A DNA stretch of 58,146 nt from an uncultured Bacteroides sp. (GCA_900553815.1 USEY01000011.1:1-58146); one strand, 5' to 3'. Positions 8,675-17,990 are shown, counted from the first letter of the stretch. The notes: generated by a model from the sequence alone, not told the origin. Numbers and translations: made by a program.

Positions 8675-8695
8675 CAACTAATAAAGACTGGATAC

Positions 8696-10342
8696 ATGTT
8701 ATACGAACGCACACTCGGCCAATGGCTGGAACATTGGGCCGAAACGACTCCCGACAGGGAATACATAGTTTACTCAGACCGTAACCTGCGCTTCAGCTGG
8801 AGCCAGTTTAACCGACGCGTAGACGACATGGCCAAAGGCCTTGTAGCCATAGGTGTGGAGCGCGGTACGCACGTGGGCATCTGGGCTGCCAATGTACCCG
8901 ACTGGCTCACCCTGCTCTATGCCTGTGCCAAGATTGGTGCCGTGTATGTCACCGTGAACACCAACTACAAGCAAGCCGAACTGGAATACCTTTGCCAGAA
9001 CTCGGACATGCACACCCTGTGTATTGTCAACGGCGAAAAGGACAGCGACTTCGTGCAGATGACCTACACCATGCTACCCGAACTGAAAACCTGCCAGCGT
9101 GGACACCTGAAAAGCGAACGCTTTCCTCACATGAAAAACGTCGTCTACGTGGGGCAGGAGAAGCACCGTGGCATGTATAATACTTCTGAAATTCTCCTTT
9201 TAGGTAACAATGTGGACGACAGTCGCCTGAATGAACTGAAGGCACAAGTGACCTGCCACGATGTAGTGAACATGCAGTACACCAGCGGTACTACTGGTTT
9301 TCCGAAGGGCGTGATGCTGACTCACTACAACATAACAAACAATGGCTATCTGACCGGCGAACACATGAAATTTACCCAGAACGACAAACTCTGCGTATGC
9401 GTGCCCCTGTTTCACTGCTTCGGTGTGGTGCTGGCTACCATGAACTGCCTGACACACGGATGTACAGAGGTAATGGTAGAGCGATTTGACCCGCTGGTTG
9501 TATTGGCCTCCATACACAAGGAACGCTGCACAGCCCTTTATGGCGTACCTACCATGTTCATTGCCGAACTGAACCACCCCATGTTTGACATGTTCGACAT
9601 GTCAAGCCTGCGCACCGGCATCATGGCCGGGTCGCTCTGTCCGGTAGAACTGATGAAACAGGTGGAAGAAAAGATGTACATGAAGGTGACCAGCGTTTAC
9701 GGACTGACAGAAGCATCGCCCGGCATGACGGCTACCCGCATTGACGATTCATTTGACGTGCGTTGCAACACCGTAGGACATGATTTTGAGCATACGGAAG
9801 TACGTGTCATTGACCCGGAGACTGGCGAAGAATGTCCGGTGGGCGTACAAGGCGAAATGTGCAACCGCGGCTATAACACCATGAAAGGCTACTACAAGAA
9901 TCCCGAAGCTACGGCAGAAGTGATAGACAAAGACGGATTCCTGCACTCGGGCGACCTGGGCGTAAAGGATGAAGATGGAAATTACCGCATTACCGGACGT
10001 ATCAAGGACATGATTATCCGCGGAGGCGAAAACATTTATCCGAGAGAGATTGAAGAGTTCCTCTATCAGTTGCCCGGCGTGAAGGACGTGCAAGTGGCAG
10101 GTATTCCTTCCAAAAAGTACGGCGAGGCTGTGGGCGCTTTCATCATCCTGCACGAGGGTGTGGACATGCACGAAAGTGATGTGCGCGACTTCTGCATTGG
10201 TAAGATATCGCGCTACAAGATACCGAAATACATCTTCTTTGTCAAGGAGTTCCCCATGACAGGAAGTGGCAAAATACAGAAGTTCAAGCTGAAAGACCTG
10301 GGATTGCAATTGTGCAAGGAGCAGGGAATAGAGATTATATAA
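8696..10342 (+). CDS. AMP-forming acyl-CoA synthetase (fatty-acid CoA ligase family)
   Basis: Activates a carboxylic acid with ATP and CoA through an acyl-adenylate. The 548-residue protein has the P-loop-like [18 protein letters not shown], the A5 motif [10 protein letters not shown], the A7/A8 hinge HSGDLG ... [20 protein letters not shown], and the catalytic lysine in GSGKIQKF near the C-terminus. It resembles medium/long-chain fatty acyl-CoA ligases of the FadD/AcsM type more than acetyl-CoA synthetase. It starts 21 bp after the PL8 stop and so may be cotranscribed. A strong terminator follows at 10429-10478. HTH-cupin regulators are often neighbours of this ligase type, suggesting the upstream XRE-cupin protein controls it. 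Confidence 0.9.
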   Translation: MLYERTLGQWLEHWAETTPDREYIVYSDRNLRFSWSQFNRRVDDMAKGLVAIGVERGTHVGIWAANVPDWLTLLYACAKIGAVYVTVNTNYKQAELEYLCQNSDMHTLCIVNGEKDSDFVQMTYTMLPELKTCQRGHLKSERFPHMKNVVYVGQEKHRGMYNTSEILLLGNNVDDSRLNELKAQVTCHDVVNMQYTSGTTGFPKGVMLTHYNITNNGYLTGEHMKFTQNDKLCVCVPLFHCFGVVLATMNCLTHGCTEVMVERFDPLVVLASIHKERCTALYGVPTMFIAELNHPMFDMFDMSSLRTGIMAGSLCPVELMKQVEEKMYMKVTSVYGLTEASPGMTATRIDDSFDVRCNTVGHDFEHTEVRVIDPETGEECPVGVQGEMCNRGYNTMKGYYKNPEATAEVIDKDGFLHSGDLGVKDEDGNYRITGRIKDMIIRGGENIYPREIEEFLYQLPGVKDVQVAGIPSKKYGEAVGAFIILHEGVDMHESDVRDFCIGKISRYKIPKYIFFVKEFPMTGSGKIQKFKLKDLGLQLCKEQGIEII

Positions 10343-10428
10343 TTCAAGTTTCGGCTTTAGCAAACAGAAAACAAACAAAGTCAAACCTCAGTTATTGAAG
10401 ATATCAGAGGGCTTGTAATAAACAGCTT

Positions 10429-10478
10429 GCGGTGGATGTGCCTTGATTTTATCAGAAGCATATCCACCGCACTGTTTT
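10429..10478 (+). terminator. Rho-independent terminator after the acyl-CoA ligase
   Basis: GCGGTGGAT (10429-10437) pairs exactly with ATCCACCGC (10462-10470). The stem is followed by ACTGTTTTT. Confidence 0.75.
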
Positions 10479-10601
10479 TCTTCCTAACGACATCTTACTG
10501 TTTTCCAACAGCTTGAGCAGACAGGATGTTGGTATTCAAACTACGCATCACACTGTCTACTGATGACAGCAGCCAGAACAGCAAATGCTGGAAACAGGAG
10601 T

Positions 10602-11090
10602 TTATTCGGCTTTTGCCGGGTAGTTCATGTTGGCGTCGGTCATGTGTTCAAGCACCTCGTGCAGATACTTGGCAGACTCCCAACGAGCCATAGGAAGGTC
10701 GTGGAGCAAATAGTTGCCACAGTCTTGGGGAGCAGCACCGGGAACTTCACCCTCGTAGTCGGCAATGAAGCGGAAGGTTTCCTGCATCAGTGACAGGATG
10801 TCTTGAGGCTGGAGGTCGCCGCGCATCAGCAGGTAGTTACCGGTGAGACAGCCCATGGGTCCCCAGTAGATGATGCGGTCTTGCCACTGCTGATTGTTGC
10901 GCAGGTAGGTAGCAGCCAAGTGCTCAATGGTATGAAGGGCTCCCTGTCCGAGGGCAGGTTCGCGATTGGGTTCTTTCATACGGATGTCGAAGGTAGTAAT
11001 AACTTCGCCGTTAACTTCATCCTTGCGCGACACATAAATACCGCGGAGCAGACGGATGTGGTCGATGGTGAAACTAGGAATTTTTTTCAT
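10602..11090 (-). CDS. luxS: S-ribosylhomocysteine lyase, AI-2 synthase
   Basis: Splits S-ribosylhomocysteine into homocysteine and DPD, the precursor of autoinducer-2, in the cytoplasm. The 162-residue protein has the metal-binding HTIEH motif (His53, His57), the GPMGCLTG loop with the catalytic Cys, and a C-terminal Cys-containing PQDCGNYLLHDLP. Length is normal. It lies downstream of mtnN on the same strand with a 133-bp gap, so the two consecutive enzymes of S-adenosylhomocysteine recycling are side by side. No clear -7 box was seen directly upstream, so it may share the mtnN transcript. Confidence 0.96.
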   Translation of the reverse strand: MKKIPSFTIDHIRLLRGIYVSRKDEVNGEVITTFDIRMKEPNREPALGQGALHTIEHLAATYLRNNQQWQDRIIYWGPMGCLTGNYLLMRGDLQPQDILSLMQETFRFIADYEGEVPGAAPQDCGNYLLHDLPMARWESAKYLHEVLEHMTDANMNYPAKAE

Positions 11091-11223
11091 ATCGTTTCTT
11101 GAATTGTTAATTGTTAGGTTTATAAACGTAAAATGCAGGAAAAGGAGTGATACTCTGAACAGTGGAAACAGAGGATAAAATCCCCAAAGTCCTCATCTGT
11201 TCGACGCAGACAAGGCTGTAGCA

Positions 11224-11931
11224 TCAGCCTTTGACTCCTTCCAGGAATGCCCACGTAGTCTGGAACGAACGTTCGGCCATGGTTGCCCAGAAATCCTTGT
11301 ATTGGGCAAAGTTGTCGTCGTGCGCTCCGGGTGTGTCGCTGATGATGCGGAAACTAAGGAAAGGCACACCGTAGATGTAGCAAGTCTGGGCTATGGCAGC
11401 AGATTCCATATCGACAGCCAGGCCTTGTGGAAAATGGCCTTTGATAGTTGCCAGTTCGTCAGCAGCCTCTACAAAACGGTCACCGGTACAGATGAGTCCG
11501 CCATGGATGCGACTCTCCAGCGAAGCACTGTTGTTGAGGTCAAGCGCATGATGCAGCAAAGACGAGTCGGCCTCGTAATAGAGAGGCATGCCCTGTATCT
11601 GTCCGTACTGGGTACCGTCGTTGCCACAATAAACGTCGTGATAGACCAGACGGTCGCTGGCCACTACATCGCCTACGCGCAATACGGTGTCAATGCCTCC
11701 TGCCACACCGGTACTGATGATGCAGTCGGGACGATGACGACGGATGAGCTCGGCTGCTCCTACGGCAGCGTTCACTTTTCCTATACCACACTGGGTAAGC
11801 ACTACATCGTTCTGTCCCAGTCGGCCTTCCACGTAGCGGAAGCGGCCTTCGCCACTTTCTTTCTTCTGTTGCAAACGGTCAGCCAGCTGGCGATGCTCGC
11901 TGTCCATTGCACTTATAATGCCTATTTTCAT
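11224..11931 (-). CDS. mtnN: 5'-methylthioadenosine/S-adenosylhomocysteine nucleosidase
   Basis: Removes adenine from methylthioadenosine and S-adenosylhomocysteine, and the latter product feeds LuxS. The protein has the expected start MKIGIISAMDSEHRQL at 11931 and carries GIGKVNAAVGAAELI, STGVAGGID, the GLAVDMESAAIAQTC substrate loop with catalytic Glu, and SDTPGAHDDNF with the catalytic Asp. It has 235 residues, normal for the family. A longer frame reaching 12045 is rejected because the promoter box at 11956-11963 lies inside it. It is divergent from the yfhO-like gene. Confidence 0.95.
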   Translation of the reverse strand: MKIGIISAMDSEHRQLADRLQQKKESGEGRFRYVEGRLGQNDVVLTQCGIGKVNAAVGAAELIRRHRPDCIISTGVAGGIDTVLRVGDVVASDRLVYHDVYCGNDGTQYGQIQGMPLYYEADSSLLHHALDLNNSASLESRIHGGLICTGDRFVEAADELATIKGHFPQGLAVDMESAAIAQTCYIYGVPFLSFRIISDTPGAHDDNFAQYKDFWATMAERSFQTTWAFLEGVKG

Positions 11932-11955
11932 TGTTGACAAATACTTAAATGTGTG

Positions 11956-11963
11956 CAAATGTA
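11956..11963 (-). promoter_or_regulatory. mtnN -7 promoter box
   Basis: TACATTTG on the minus strand, matching TAnnTTTG, about 25 bp upstream of the mtnN ATG at 11931. It fixes the start of mtnN. Confidence 0.65.
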
Positions 11964-12018
11964 CGACATTTCCCCGAAATACCCCCGCTTTAAGCATGGG
12001 AAATACAAAGGGATACGC

Positions 12019-12026
12019 TATCTTTG
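12019..12026 (+). promoter_or_regulatory. yfhO-like gene -7 promoter box
   Basis: TATCTTTG on the plus strand, 29 bp upstream of the ATG at 12055. It lies back to back with the mtnN promoter. Confidence 0.6.
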
Positions 12027-12054
12027 CCCGGCATAACCAAGACATACAATCCTT

Positions 12055-14598
12055 ATGACATTAAAGAAAATACTTCCCGACTTGATTGCGGTTGCGCTGT
12101 TCGCACTGCTTTCGTTTGTCTATTTCTTCCCGGCCGACATAGAGGGACGCATCCTCTTCCAGCACGACACGGCGGCCGGTGCGGGTGCTGGCCAGGAAGC
12201 CGCACAATACTACGACGAAACGGGCGAACGTACCCGCTGGACCAATTCGCTCTTTGGCGGTATGCCTACCTACCAGATATCGCCTTCGTACGACTCTACC
12301 CAGCCACTGACATGGGCAAGCAAACTGTTCCAACTGTTTCTGCCCAACTATGTATGCCTGACGTTTATCATGCTGGCAGGCTTCTACCTGTTGCTGCGGG
12401 CATTCTCCATCCCGGCATGGCTGGCAGCCTTAGGCAGTATTCTTTGGGCATTCTCGTCTTACTTCTTCATCCTCATCTCGGCAGGCCACATCTGGAAGTT
12501 CATCACACTGGCCTATATCCCGCCTACGCTGGCAGGTATCGTGCTGGCCTACCGGGGAAAGCTGCTGTGGGGAGGCATTGTGGCGGCACTGTTTGTAGCC
12601 TTGCAGATTCAGTCCAACCACGTACAGATGTCCTATTACTTCCTCTTTGTCATTCTGTTCTTCGTGGGTGCCTACTTTGAAGAGGCCTGGCGCAACAAGA
12701 CACTGAAACAGTTCTTCCGTGCCACGGCTGTACTGGTGGTAGCAGCCCTGATAGGTGTGGCAGCCAATCTGTCGAACCTTTACCATACATATACATACAG
12801 CAAGGAAACCATGCGCGGCAAGAGTGAGCTGGTGCAGACGGGCGATGCCGCCCAACAGACCAGCAGCGGATTGAACCGTGACTACATTACTCAGTGGAGC
12901 TATGGCGTGGGTGAGACATGGACGCTGTTGGTGCCTAACTTCAAGGGAGGCGCTTCCGTGCCCCTGAGCCAGAGTAAAACGGCCATGGAGAAGGCCAACC
13001 CAATGTATGGTAGCCTGTACGGCAGCCTGACGCAGTATTTCGGCGAACAGCCCATGACGGCAGGGCCGGTCTACGTAGGTGCATTCGTGCTGTTCCTCTT
13101 CCTGATGGGATGCTTCATTGTAAAGGGACCGCTGAAGTGGGCACTCATCGGCGCCACGTTGTTCTCCATCGTATTGTCGTGGGGAAAGAACTTCATGCCG
13201 CTGACTGACTTTTTCATTGACTACATTCCGATGTACAGCAAGTTCCGTGCTGTATCGTCCATTCTGGTCATTGCCGAATTCACCATTCCGCTGTTGGCCA
13301 TCTTCGCACTGAAGAAGATATTGGAAGAGCCCAATGTGCTGCGCGACAAGGTGGCACTGGGAGTCAGCCTGGTTCTGACACTGGGCGTGTCTTTGCTGTT
13401 GTGGATGGCGCCGGGCAGCTTCAGTTCGGGCTACATACCCGTACAGGAAGCACAGATGCTGCAACAGGCGGTTGACGGAGGTATGATTCCCGCCAGCGAG
13501 CTGAATGGCATACTGGCGAACCTGAGCGACATGCGTGCCGCACTGGTCAGCAGCGATGCCATGCGCAGTTTCTTCGTCATTGCCATCGGCTTGTTGCTGC
13601 TGTGGCTATATGTGGCAGGTAAACTGCGCAAGTCGTTCACCGTGGGCGGTATTGCCGTATTGTGTCTGGTGGACTTGTGGAGCGTGAACAAGCGGTACCT
13701 GAACGATGAACAGTTCGTTGCTCCCAGCATACAGACTACTACCTTCAGCAAGACTGCGGCCGATGAAGCCATCCTGCAGGACAAGACGCCTGACTACCGT
13801 GTACTGAATCTGGCTTCGAACACCTTTAATGAAAACAATACATCCTACTGGCACAAGAGCATTGGCGGATATCATGCCGCCAAGTTGCGCCGCTACCAGG
13901 AACTGATAGACCACCACATAGCCCCTGAAATGCAGGCACTCTATGGCGAGGTGGCACAGGCAGGCGGACAGATGGACAGCGTGGACGCGTCGAAGTTCCG
14001 CGTACTGAACATGCTGAACACACGCTACTTCATCTTCCCCGCAGGCAAGCAGGGACAGACGGTGCCCATACAGAACCCGTATGCCTGCGGCAACGCATGG
14101 TTTGTAAACAACGTGCAGTACGTGGACAACGCCAACCAGGAGATTGATGCCCTGAACAACGTGGAGCCGCTGCACACAGCCGTGGTAGACGCACGGTTCA
14201 AGCAAGCACTGAACAGTGCCGCCACCCTGCAGACTGACAGCCTGAGCGACATATGCCTGACCAGCTATGCGCCCAACCGCCTGACTTACGAAACAGAGAA
14301 CAGCCACGACGGTGTGGCCGTCTTCTCCGAAATCTACTATCCCGACGGCTGGCACGTAACCATAGACGGCAAGCCTGCCGAGCTGGCACGCGCCAACTAT
14401 GTGCTGCGTACGCTCTACATTCCCGCAGGAAAACATACAGTAGAGATGACGTTCGACCCCACCAGCCTGCACGTGACCGAAGGAATCGCCTATACAGCCA
14501 TTATTCTGTTACTGCTGGGCATCATTGCTGGCGTATGGCAAGCCAAGAAAAAACTGAGACTGGAAGCGGCGCAATCAGAGCAAGGCGGTAAAGCCTGA
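12055..14598 (+). CDS. YfhO-family polytopic membrane protein
   Basis: An 847-residue inner-membrane protein. It has a first membrane segment at residues ~9-27, a periplasmic loop with QHDTAAGAGAGQEAAQYYDETGERTRWTNS-type residues after it, about ten further hydrophobic segments up to residue ~540, then a large extracytoplasmic C-terminal domain and a last membrane segment at ~812-832. The loop 'E-x-x-x-W-T-N-S-L-F-G-G-M-P-T-Y' is typical of Bacteroidetes YfhO proteins, which belong to the GT-C-like fold. In Firmicutes YfhO helps glycosylate lipoteichoic acid. In Bacteroidetes the role is not settled, so a glycosyltransfer role is inferred only. Its 3' end overlaps the convergent arginase-like gene by 24 bp. 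Confidence 0.85.
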   Translation: MTLKKILPDLIAVALFALLSFVYFFPADIEGRILFQHDTAAGAGAGQEAAQYYDETGERTRWTNSLFGGMPTYQISPSYDSTQPLTWASKLFQLFLPNYVCLTFIMLAGFYLLLRAFSIPAWLAALGSILWAFSSYFFILISAGHIWKFITLAYIPPTLAGIVLAYRGKLLWGGIVAALFVALQIQSNHVQMSYYFLFVILFFVGAYFEEAWRNKTLKQFFRATAVLVVAALIGVAANLSNLYHTYTYSKETMRGKSELVQTGDAAQQTSSGLNRDYITQWSYGVGETWTLLVPNFKGGASVPLSQSKTAMEKANPMYGSLYGSLTQYFGEQPMTAGPVYVGAFVLFLFLMGCFIVKGPLKWALIGATLFSIVLSWGKNFMPLTDFFIDYIPMYSKFRAVSSILVIAEFTIPLLAIFALKKILEEPNVLRDKVALGVSLVLTLGVSLLLWMAPGSFSSGYIPVQEAQMLQQAVDGGMIPASELNGILANLSDMRAALVSSDAMRSFFVIAIGLLLLWLYVAGKLRKSFTVGGIAVLCLVDLWSVNKRYLNDEQFVAPSIQTTTFSKTAADEAILQDKTPDYRVLNLASNTFNENNTSYWHKSIGGYHAAKLRRYQELIDHHIAPEMQALYGEVAQAGGQMDSVDASKFRVLNMLNTRYFIFPAGKQGQTVPIQNPYACGNAWFVNNVQYVDNANQEIDALNNVEPLHTAVVDARFKQALNSAATLQTDSLSDICLTSYAPNRLTYETENSHDGVAVFSEIYYPDGWHVTIDGKPAELARANYVLRTLYIPAGKHTVEMTFDPTSLHVTEGIAYTAIILLLLGIIAGVWQAKKKLRLEAAQSEQGGKA

Positions 14599-15363
14599 CC
14601 AAGACGCGCCATACGAATCGAATAACTGCTGAAGGCGACTGTTGCAGGTGATGTTTACCTGCCGGTCGTCTTCTGTGCATCCCTGGGCTTCGGTCAACTC
14701 GCCACAGACATCCGCACCAATGACCCGGCCGGTAGACATGACAAGAGCCAGCAACCGAAGCAGGACCGGCAGCGTCAGCGAACCTTGGTCCCAGTTGGTA
14801 CGGGCATAGTCGGGCGACAGGACATCCTTATCCACTGACAGATAGAGTGCCTCGCCGGCACACGTATCGAGATAGTCGGCCAAAACCTTGGCCAGCCGGT
14901 TGCCATCGGCATCGCACAACGACTCATCGAGCCACGTCACCCGTTGCTCAAATCCGGCCAGATGTTCCCTCAACTGGGGCGATGCACCTACAATACAGGC
15001 ACTCCGCAAATACGGTTGCCCTTCCAACAAGGCACGCAACCAGCTGCCGCACGACAGCAGCCCCGCAAAGCGCGGTTGCTGCATATCGGGATGATGGTCG
15101 AAAAGTACAAGCGAGAAAGGCCGCTCCACCTTTTCGACCCAAAACAGGGTCAGGTAATGATAGTTGCCCGAGTCTATCCAGTGTACTCCCTGCGGCGAAA
15201 ACGGGCGTAGCAATTCCCTGATGTGTGCAACGCTCTCGTCGTCGCAATAACAGTCTGTACCCTGCAAGCCGGTAGCGTCGAGACGCTGCCCGCCAAAACA
15301 CTCCCATACACCCAGTTCCTCGTAGGCATGGGAAAAGTTCATCATAACATCGTTGGCATTCAT
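14575..15363 (-). CDS. Arginase/agmatinase-fold (ureohydrolase) protein
   Basis: A 262-residue protein with the binuclear-metal ureohydrolase signature: LFDHHPDM (Asp-His-x-x-Asp) and LSVDKDVLSPDYA (Asp-x-Asp-x-x-x-P). This places it in the arginase/agmatinase/formimidoylglutamase superfamily, although the first metal motif 'GGDHS' is not obvious. The N-terminal part (VWECFGGQRLDATGLQGTDC) also departs from classic arginases. Substrate cannot be assigned: guanidine compounds are the family norm, and the shortened front may mark a distinct Bacteroidetes subgroup. It has its own -7 box at 15416-15423 and overlaps the yfhO-like gene tail to tail by 24 bp. Confidence 0.8.
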   Translation of the reverse strand: MNANDVMMNFSHAYEELGVWECFGGQRLDATGLQGTDCYCDDESVAHIRELLRPFSPQGVHWIDSGNYHYLTLFWVEKVERPFSLVLFDHHPDMQQPRFAGLLSCGSWLRALLEGQPYLRSACIVGASPQLREHLAGFEQRVTWLDESLCDADGNRLAKVLADYLDTCAGEALYLSVDKDVLSPDYARTNWDQGSLTLPVLLRLLALVMSTGRVIGADVCGELTEAQGCTEDDRQVNITCNSRLQQLFDSYGASWSGFTALL

Positions 15364-15415
15364 GGCTTATCAATGATTAATGGGCAGGCAGCAACGCTTC
15401 TATCCTCGCCCGATG

Positions 15416-15423
15416 CAAATATA
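15416..15423 (-). promoter_or_regulatory. -7 promoter box of the arginase-fold gene
   Basis: TATATTTG on the minus strand, matching TAnnTTTG, followed by a leader of about 45 nt to the ATG at 15363. Confidence 0.6.
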
Positions 15424-15588
15424 CGTTTTTCCTGTATATTGCCCCAGCACTGCCGACCACAAAAACAGCACGAACAAACCGCAGCCAGAAACAAGACCTC
15501 TGAAAAAAGAGAAACCGTTCCTACTCTCACGAGCAAGAACGGCCAAGTCAATAATACATGAAAAAACGCTATTTAGAGAGAGCCTTTC

Positions 15589-15762
15589 AAAAAAAGACTT
15601 GTGTTTCCAAAATGGTTGGTTTCCCCTCTCCCGGGGAAGAAAAACACAGGAAAACGGGAATTTATAACAGTTGCCTTTCCTTATAGTAGTCCACCTGACT
15701 TCTTACGAATTCGTGCGAACCAGAAGTTCTAAGCGGGTTTCTTAGTATTTCCCCTTTGTTTT
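15589..15762 (-). ncRNA. Candidate small RNA in the 570-bp gap between the arginase-fold and permease genes
   Basis: On the minus strand a perfect -7 box, TACTTTTG (15776-15769), predicts a start near 15762. The transcript would end at a run of seven U (15595-15589) directly after a two-tier hairpin. The outer stem pairs 15640-15648 with 15600-15608 (nine pairs, two of them G-U), and the inner stem pairs TTCCCC with GGGGAA (15633-15638 with 15621-15626). Upstream, CTAAG/CTTAG and ACTTCT/AGAAGT stems and a GGGAA/TTCCC closing helix suggest a folded RNA of about 175 nt with no credible reading frame. Identity is unknown; a 6S-like RNA is one possibility. I see nothing else in the rest of the gap (15777-15933). 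Confidence 0.4.
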
Positions 15763-15933
15763 CGCTTACAAAAGTAATAGACAGAATCGACATACGAAAA
15801 TAAAATCGACGAATCGGAGCTTTTTATCGACGAATTCCCCTTTTTCTTGAATTTGCCCCGAATCGGATGGTACATTTACCGGACAAATGAACATCCAAGA
15901 AGGAAAATAAAACATTCCAAAACCTGAGACGGT

Positions 15934-17166
15934 TCAAACAGCCAGCAACCGCCGGGTAAGATAGCGAACCGGATACCAGACGGACAGGAAGCCTACGGCT
16001 ATCACCGTGACAAACACCAGCACCACATCGGCCACATGGACACTGACCGGATAGGCGTCGACCACAAAACTGCCGTTGCCCCCGCCCAGCGAAATAAGTC
16101 CGAACTGCTGCTGAAGGAAGCAAAGCAGCAAGCCCAGCACTATGCCGGCAGCAGCGCCAAAGAAAGCTATCAGGCGACCTTCGAAAAGGAAAATACGGGC
16201 TATGAGGCGGTCGTCGGCACCCAGATTGCGCAGGGTGACCACATCTTCGCGCTTGTCGAGGATGAGCATGGACAACGAGCCGATGATGTTGAAACAGGCC
16301 ACCGTGAGAATGAAAGTCAGGAAAAGGTAGGAAATGAGTTTTTCCACCTCCATGATGCGAAACACATCGGCCTGCTGTTCGTAGCGGTTCTGCACGTTGA
16401 AGTCGGCGCCCAGCAACTGCTGCATGCGTTGCTCCACCGCATCGATGTCAGCCCCCGGGCGAAGCTTCAGCTCCAAGGCCGACACCTCGCGTTCGTAGCC
16501 GAAAAGACGGCGGGCAAAACCGAGCGAAGTAATGATGTAGCGCGAATCGTAGGATTGCTGGTTGACCACAAACACCACGCCGGGCGAGTACAGATAGTCG
16601 CGGCGAAAGGCAGCCGTAGGGTTGGCCAGATTGACACGTACATTGCGCTTGGGGGCATAGACCTGCAGAGGGTCGACGAAGCGGATGCCCGTGCCCAACT
16701 CGGACACCAGCTCGATGCCAAGCAGGCCATAGTCTACCACCGAATCGTTGAGGACGAAGCGTCCCGCGCCAAAAAGCAGGCTGTCGATGGACGTCAGCTG
16801 CCGGAAATTGTCCTCCACGCCCTTGATGACCACCATGGCCTGGCGGTCCTTATACTGCACCATGGCGTTTTCCTCCAGCACCTCGGTACAGATGTCCACC
16901 TCGGGCATGTCTCTGAGCTGGGCAAAGAGGGCTGTGTGGGGGTCGAACACCTTGCCGCGCGCAGGCGTAATCTTCAGTTCGGGGTCGAAGTCGGTGAAGA
17001 AACCAGCTACCATCTCCTGAAAACCGTTGAACACGGACAGGGTGCAGACGAGCGCCAGTGTGGCCAGTGCCACACCGCACACCGAAATGCCGGAAATGAT
17101 GTTGATGGCATTGTGCTTCTTCTTCGAGAAGAGATACCGACGAGCTATGTAGAAAGGAAAATTCAC
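15934..17166 (-). CDS. FtsX-like ABC transporter permease of the LolC/LolE type
   Basis: An inner-membrane permease likely to extract lipoproteins for transfer to the outer membrane, or to act in a related MacB-type transport step. One N-terminal membrane segment (IISGISVCGVALATLALVC) is followed by a periplasmic MacB-PCD-like domain to residue ~270. Three C-terminal segments then end with a FtsX core (LRNLGADDRLIARIFLFEGRLIA). The GTG at 17166 gives MNFPFYIARRYLFSKK, the usual Bacteroidetes start; a TTG at 17178 is the alternative. It lies 40 bp downstream of rbfA on the same strand and is probably cotranscribed with it. No ATPase partner is in the neighbourhood. Confidence 0.88.
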   Translation of the reverse strand: MNFPFYIARRYLFSKKKHNAINIISGISVCGVALATLALVCTLSVFNGFQEMVAGFFTDFDPELKITPARGKVFDPHTALFAQLRDMPEVDICTEVLEENAMVQYKDRQAMVVIKGVEDNFRQLTSIDSLLFGAGRFVLNDSVVDYGLLGIELVSELGTGIRFVDPLQVYAPKRNVRVNLANPTAAFRRDYLYSPGVVFVVNQQSYDSRYIITSLGFARRLFGYEREVSALELKLRPGADIDAVEQRMQQLLGADFNVQNRYEQQADVFRIMEVEKLISYLFLTFILTVACFNIIGSLSMLILDKREDVVTLRNLGADDRLIARIFLFEGRLIAFFGAAAGIVLGLLLCFLQQQFGLISLGGGNGSFVVDAYPVSVHVADVVLVFVTVIAVGFLSVWYPVRYLTRRLLAV

Positions 17167-17206
17167 CGTAAGCAACAAGCAGTGCGGGGCAGGCGCACCT
17201 GTTATT

Positions 17207-17542
17207 TTATTTATTCAGCAACTCGTCGATGTGCTCCAGATAGTCCAGCGAATCGTCGACAAAGAACTTCAGCTCGGGAATGATGCGCAGCTGATAGCGA
17301 ACGCGCGTACCCAGTTCATAGCGAATGGACTTGACGTTGTCGTTCACGTTCTTGATGATTTCGGCCGAACGCTCGGAAGGGAAGATGCTGAGGTAGGCAC
17401 GTGCCACGCTCATATCGGGACTGATGCGCACGGCACTAACTGAAATCAGCACGCCGGGCATACCTTTTGTCTCTTTCTGGAAGATGTCGCTCAGCTCTTT
17501 CTGCAAAAGGCGGGCAATCTTATTCTGTCTGGTAGTTTCCAT
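17207..17542 (-). CDS. rbfA: 30S ribosome-binding factor A
   Basis: A 111-residue single KH-like-domain protein that binds the 30S subunit and assists late 16S rRNA maturation. RbfA features are TTRQNKIARLLQKELSDIF at the N-terminus, ISVSAVRISPDMSVARAYLS with the KH-type strand, and IRYELGTRVRYQLRIIPELKF toward the C-terminus. Length is normal. It has a perfect -7 box upstream at 17604-17611 and is the first gene of a likely two-gene unit with the LolC/E-type permease. Confidence 0.95.
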   Translation of the reverse strand: METTRQNKIARLLQKELSDIFQKETKGMPGVLISVSAVRISPDMSVARAYLSIFPSERSAEIIKNVNDNVKSIRYELGTRVRYQLRIIPELKFFVDDSLDYLEHIDELLNK

Positions 17543-17603
17543 AATCTGTTTGTTTAATGTTGTTCACTGACGGATAAAAACATCCGATTGTATATTTAAA
17601 GAG

Positions 17604-17611
17604 CAAAAGTA
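17604..17611 (-). promoter_or_regulatory. rbfA -7 promoter box
   Basis: TACTTTTG on the minus strand, matching TAnnTTTG, about 62 bp upstream of the rbfA start codon. Confidence 0.6.
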
Positions 17612-17796
17612 CTGAAAATCGACGGAATAATCGAATAGCATGTCCGAATTTTACAGTTTTCCCCTGCCCTATATGCCACTTCCCGGCCACCATCGGCCAT
17701 CATCCGCCCATGAGCAGTCCACCCGAAAGCCCTCAAATTCCCATATATTTCTCCGCAAAGTCCGACTTAAAACAGCCAATATACCAGACAATTCTG

Positions 17797-17894
17797 TATC
17801 TTCAGCTTGAAGATAGACATCTGCAAGCTGAAGATACGCATCTGCAACCTAAAGACAGACATTTTGAGGCTAAAGACAGAACACTCAGCAGGCT
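17797..17894. repeat. 21-bp tandem array headed by an inverted half unit
   Basis: TATCTTCA (17797-17804) and TGAAGATA (17808-17815) form an inverted repeat with a 3-nt loop. Direct units of exactly 21 bp follow at 17809, 17830 and 17851 (first: GAAGATAGACATCTGCAAGCT by position), and a degenerate fourth starts at 17872. One frame would encode a heptad (E/K-D-R-H-L-Q-A), but the surrounding open frame has no other support. It occupies most of the 500-bp gap between rbfA and the O-methyltransferase gene. Confidence 0.8.
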
Positions 17895-17990
17895 TCGACA
17901 AAGATTAAAGTCGGCAAGCCGATACTTTGCAGCGGACAGGAAATCCACCAAATATCCACTCCCCGTACACCAGGTTACGACAGAGACATA

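Noticed and set aside
11932..12045. Longer mtnN frame
   Set aside because: The -7 box at 11956-11963 lies within it, and MKIGIISAMDSEH is the family's normal N-terminus.
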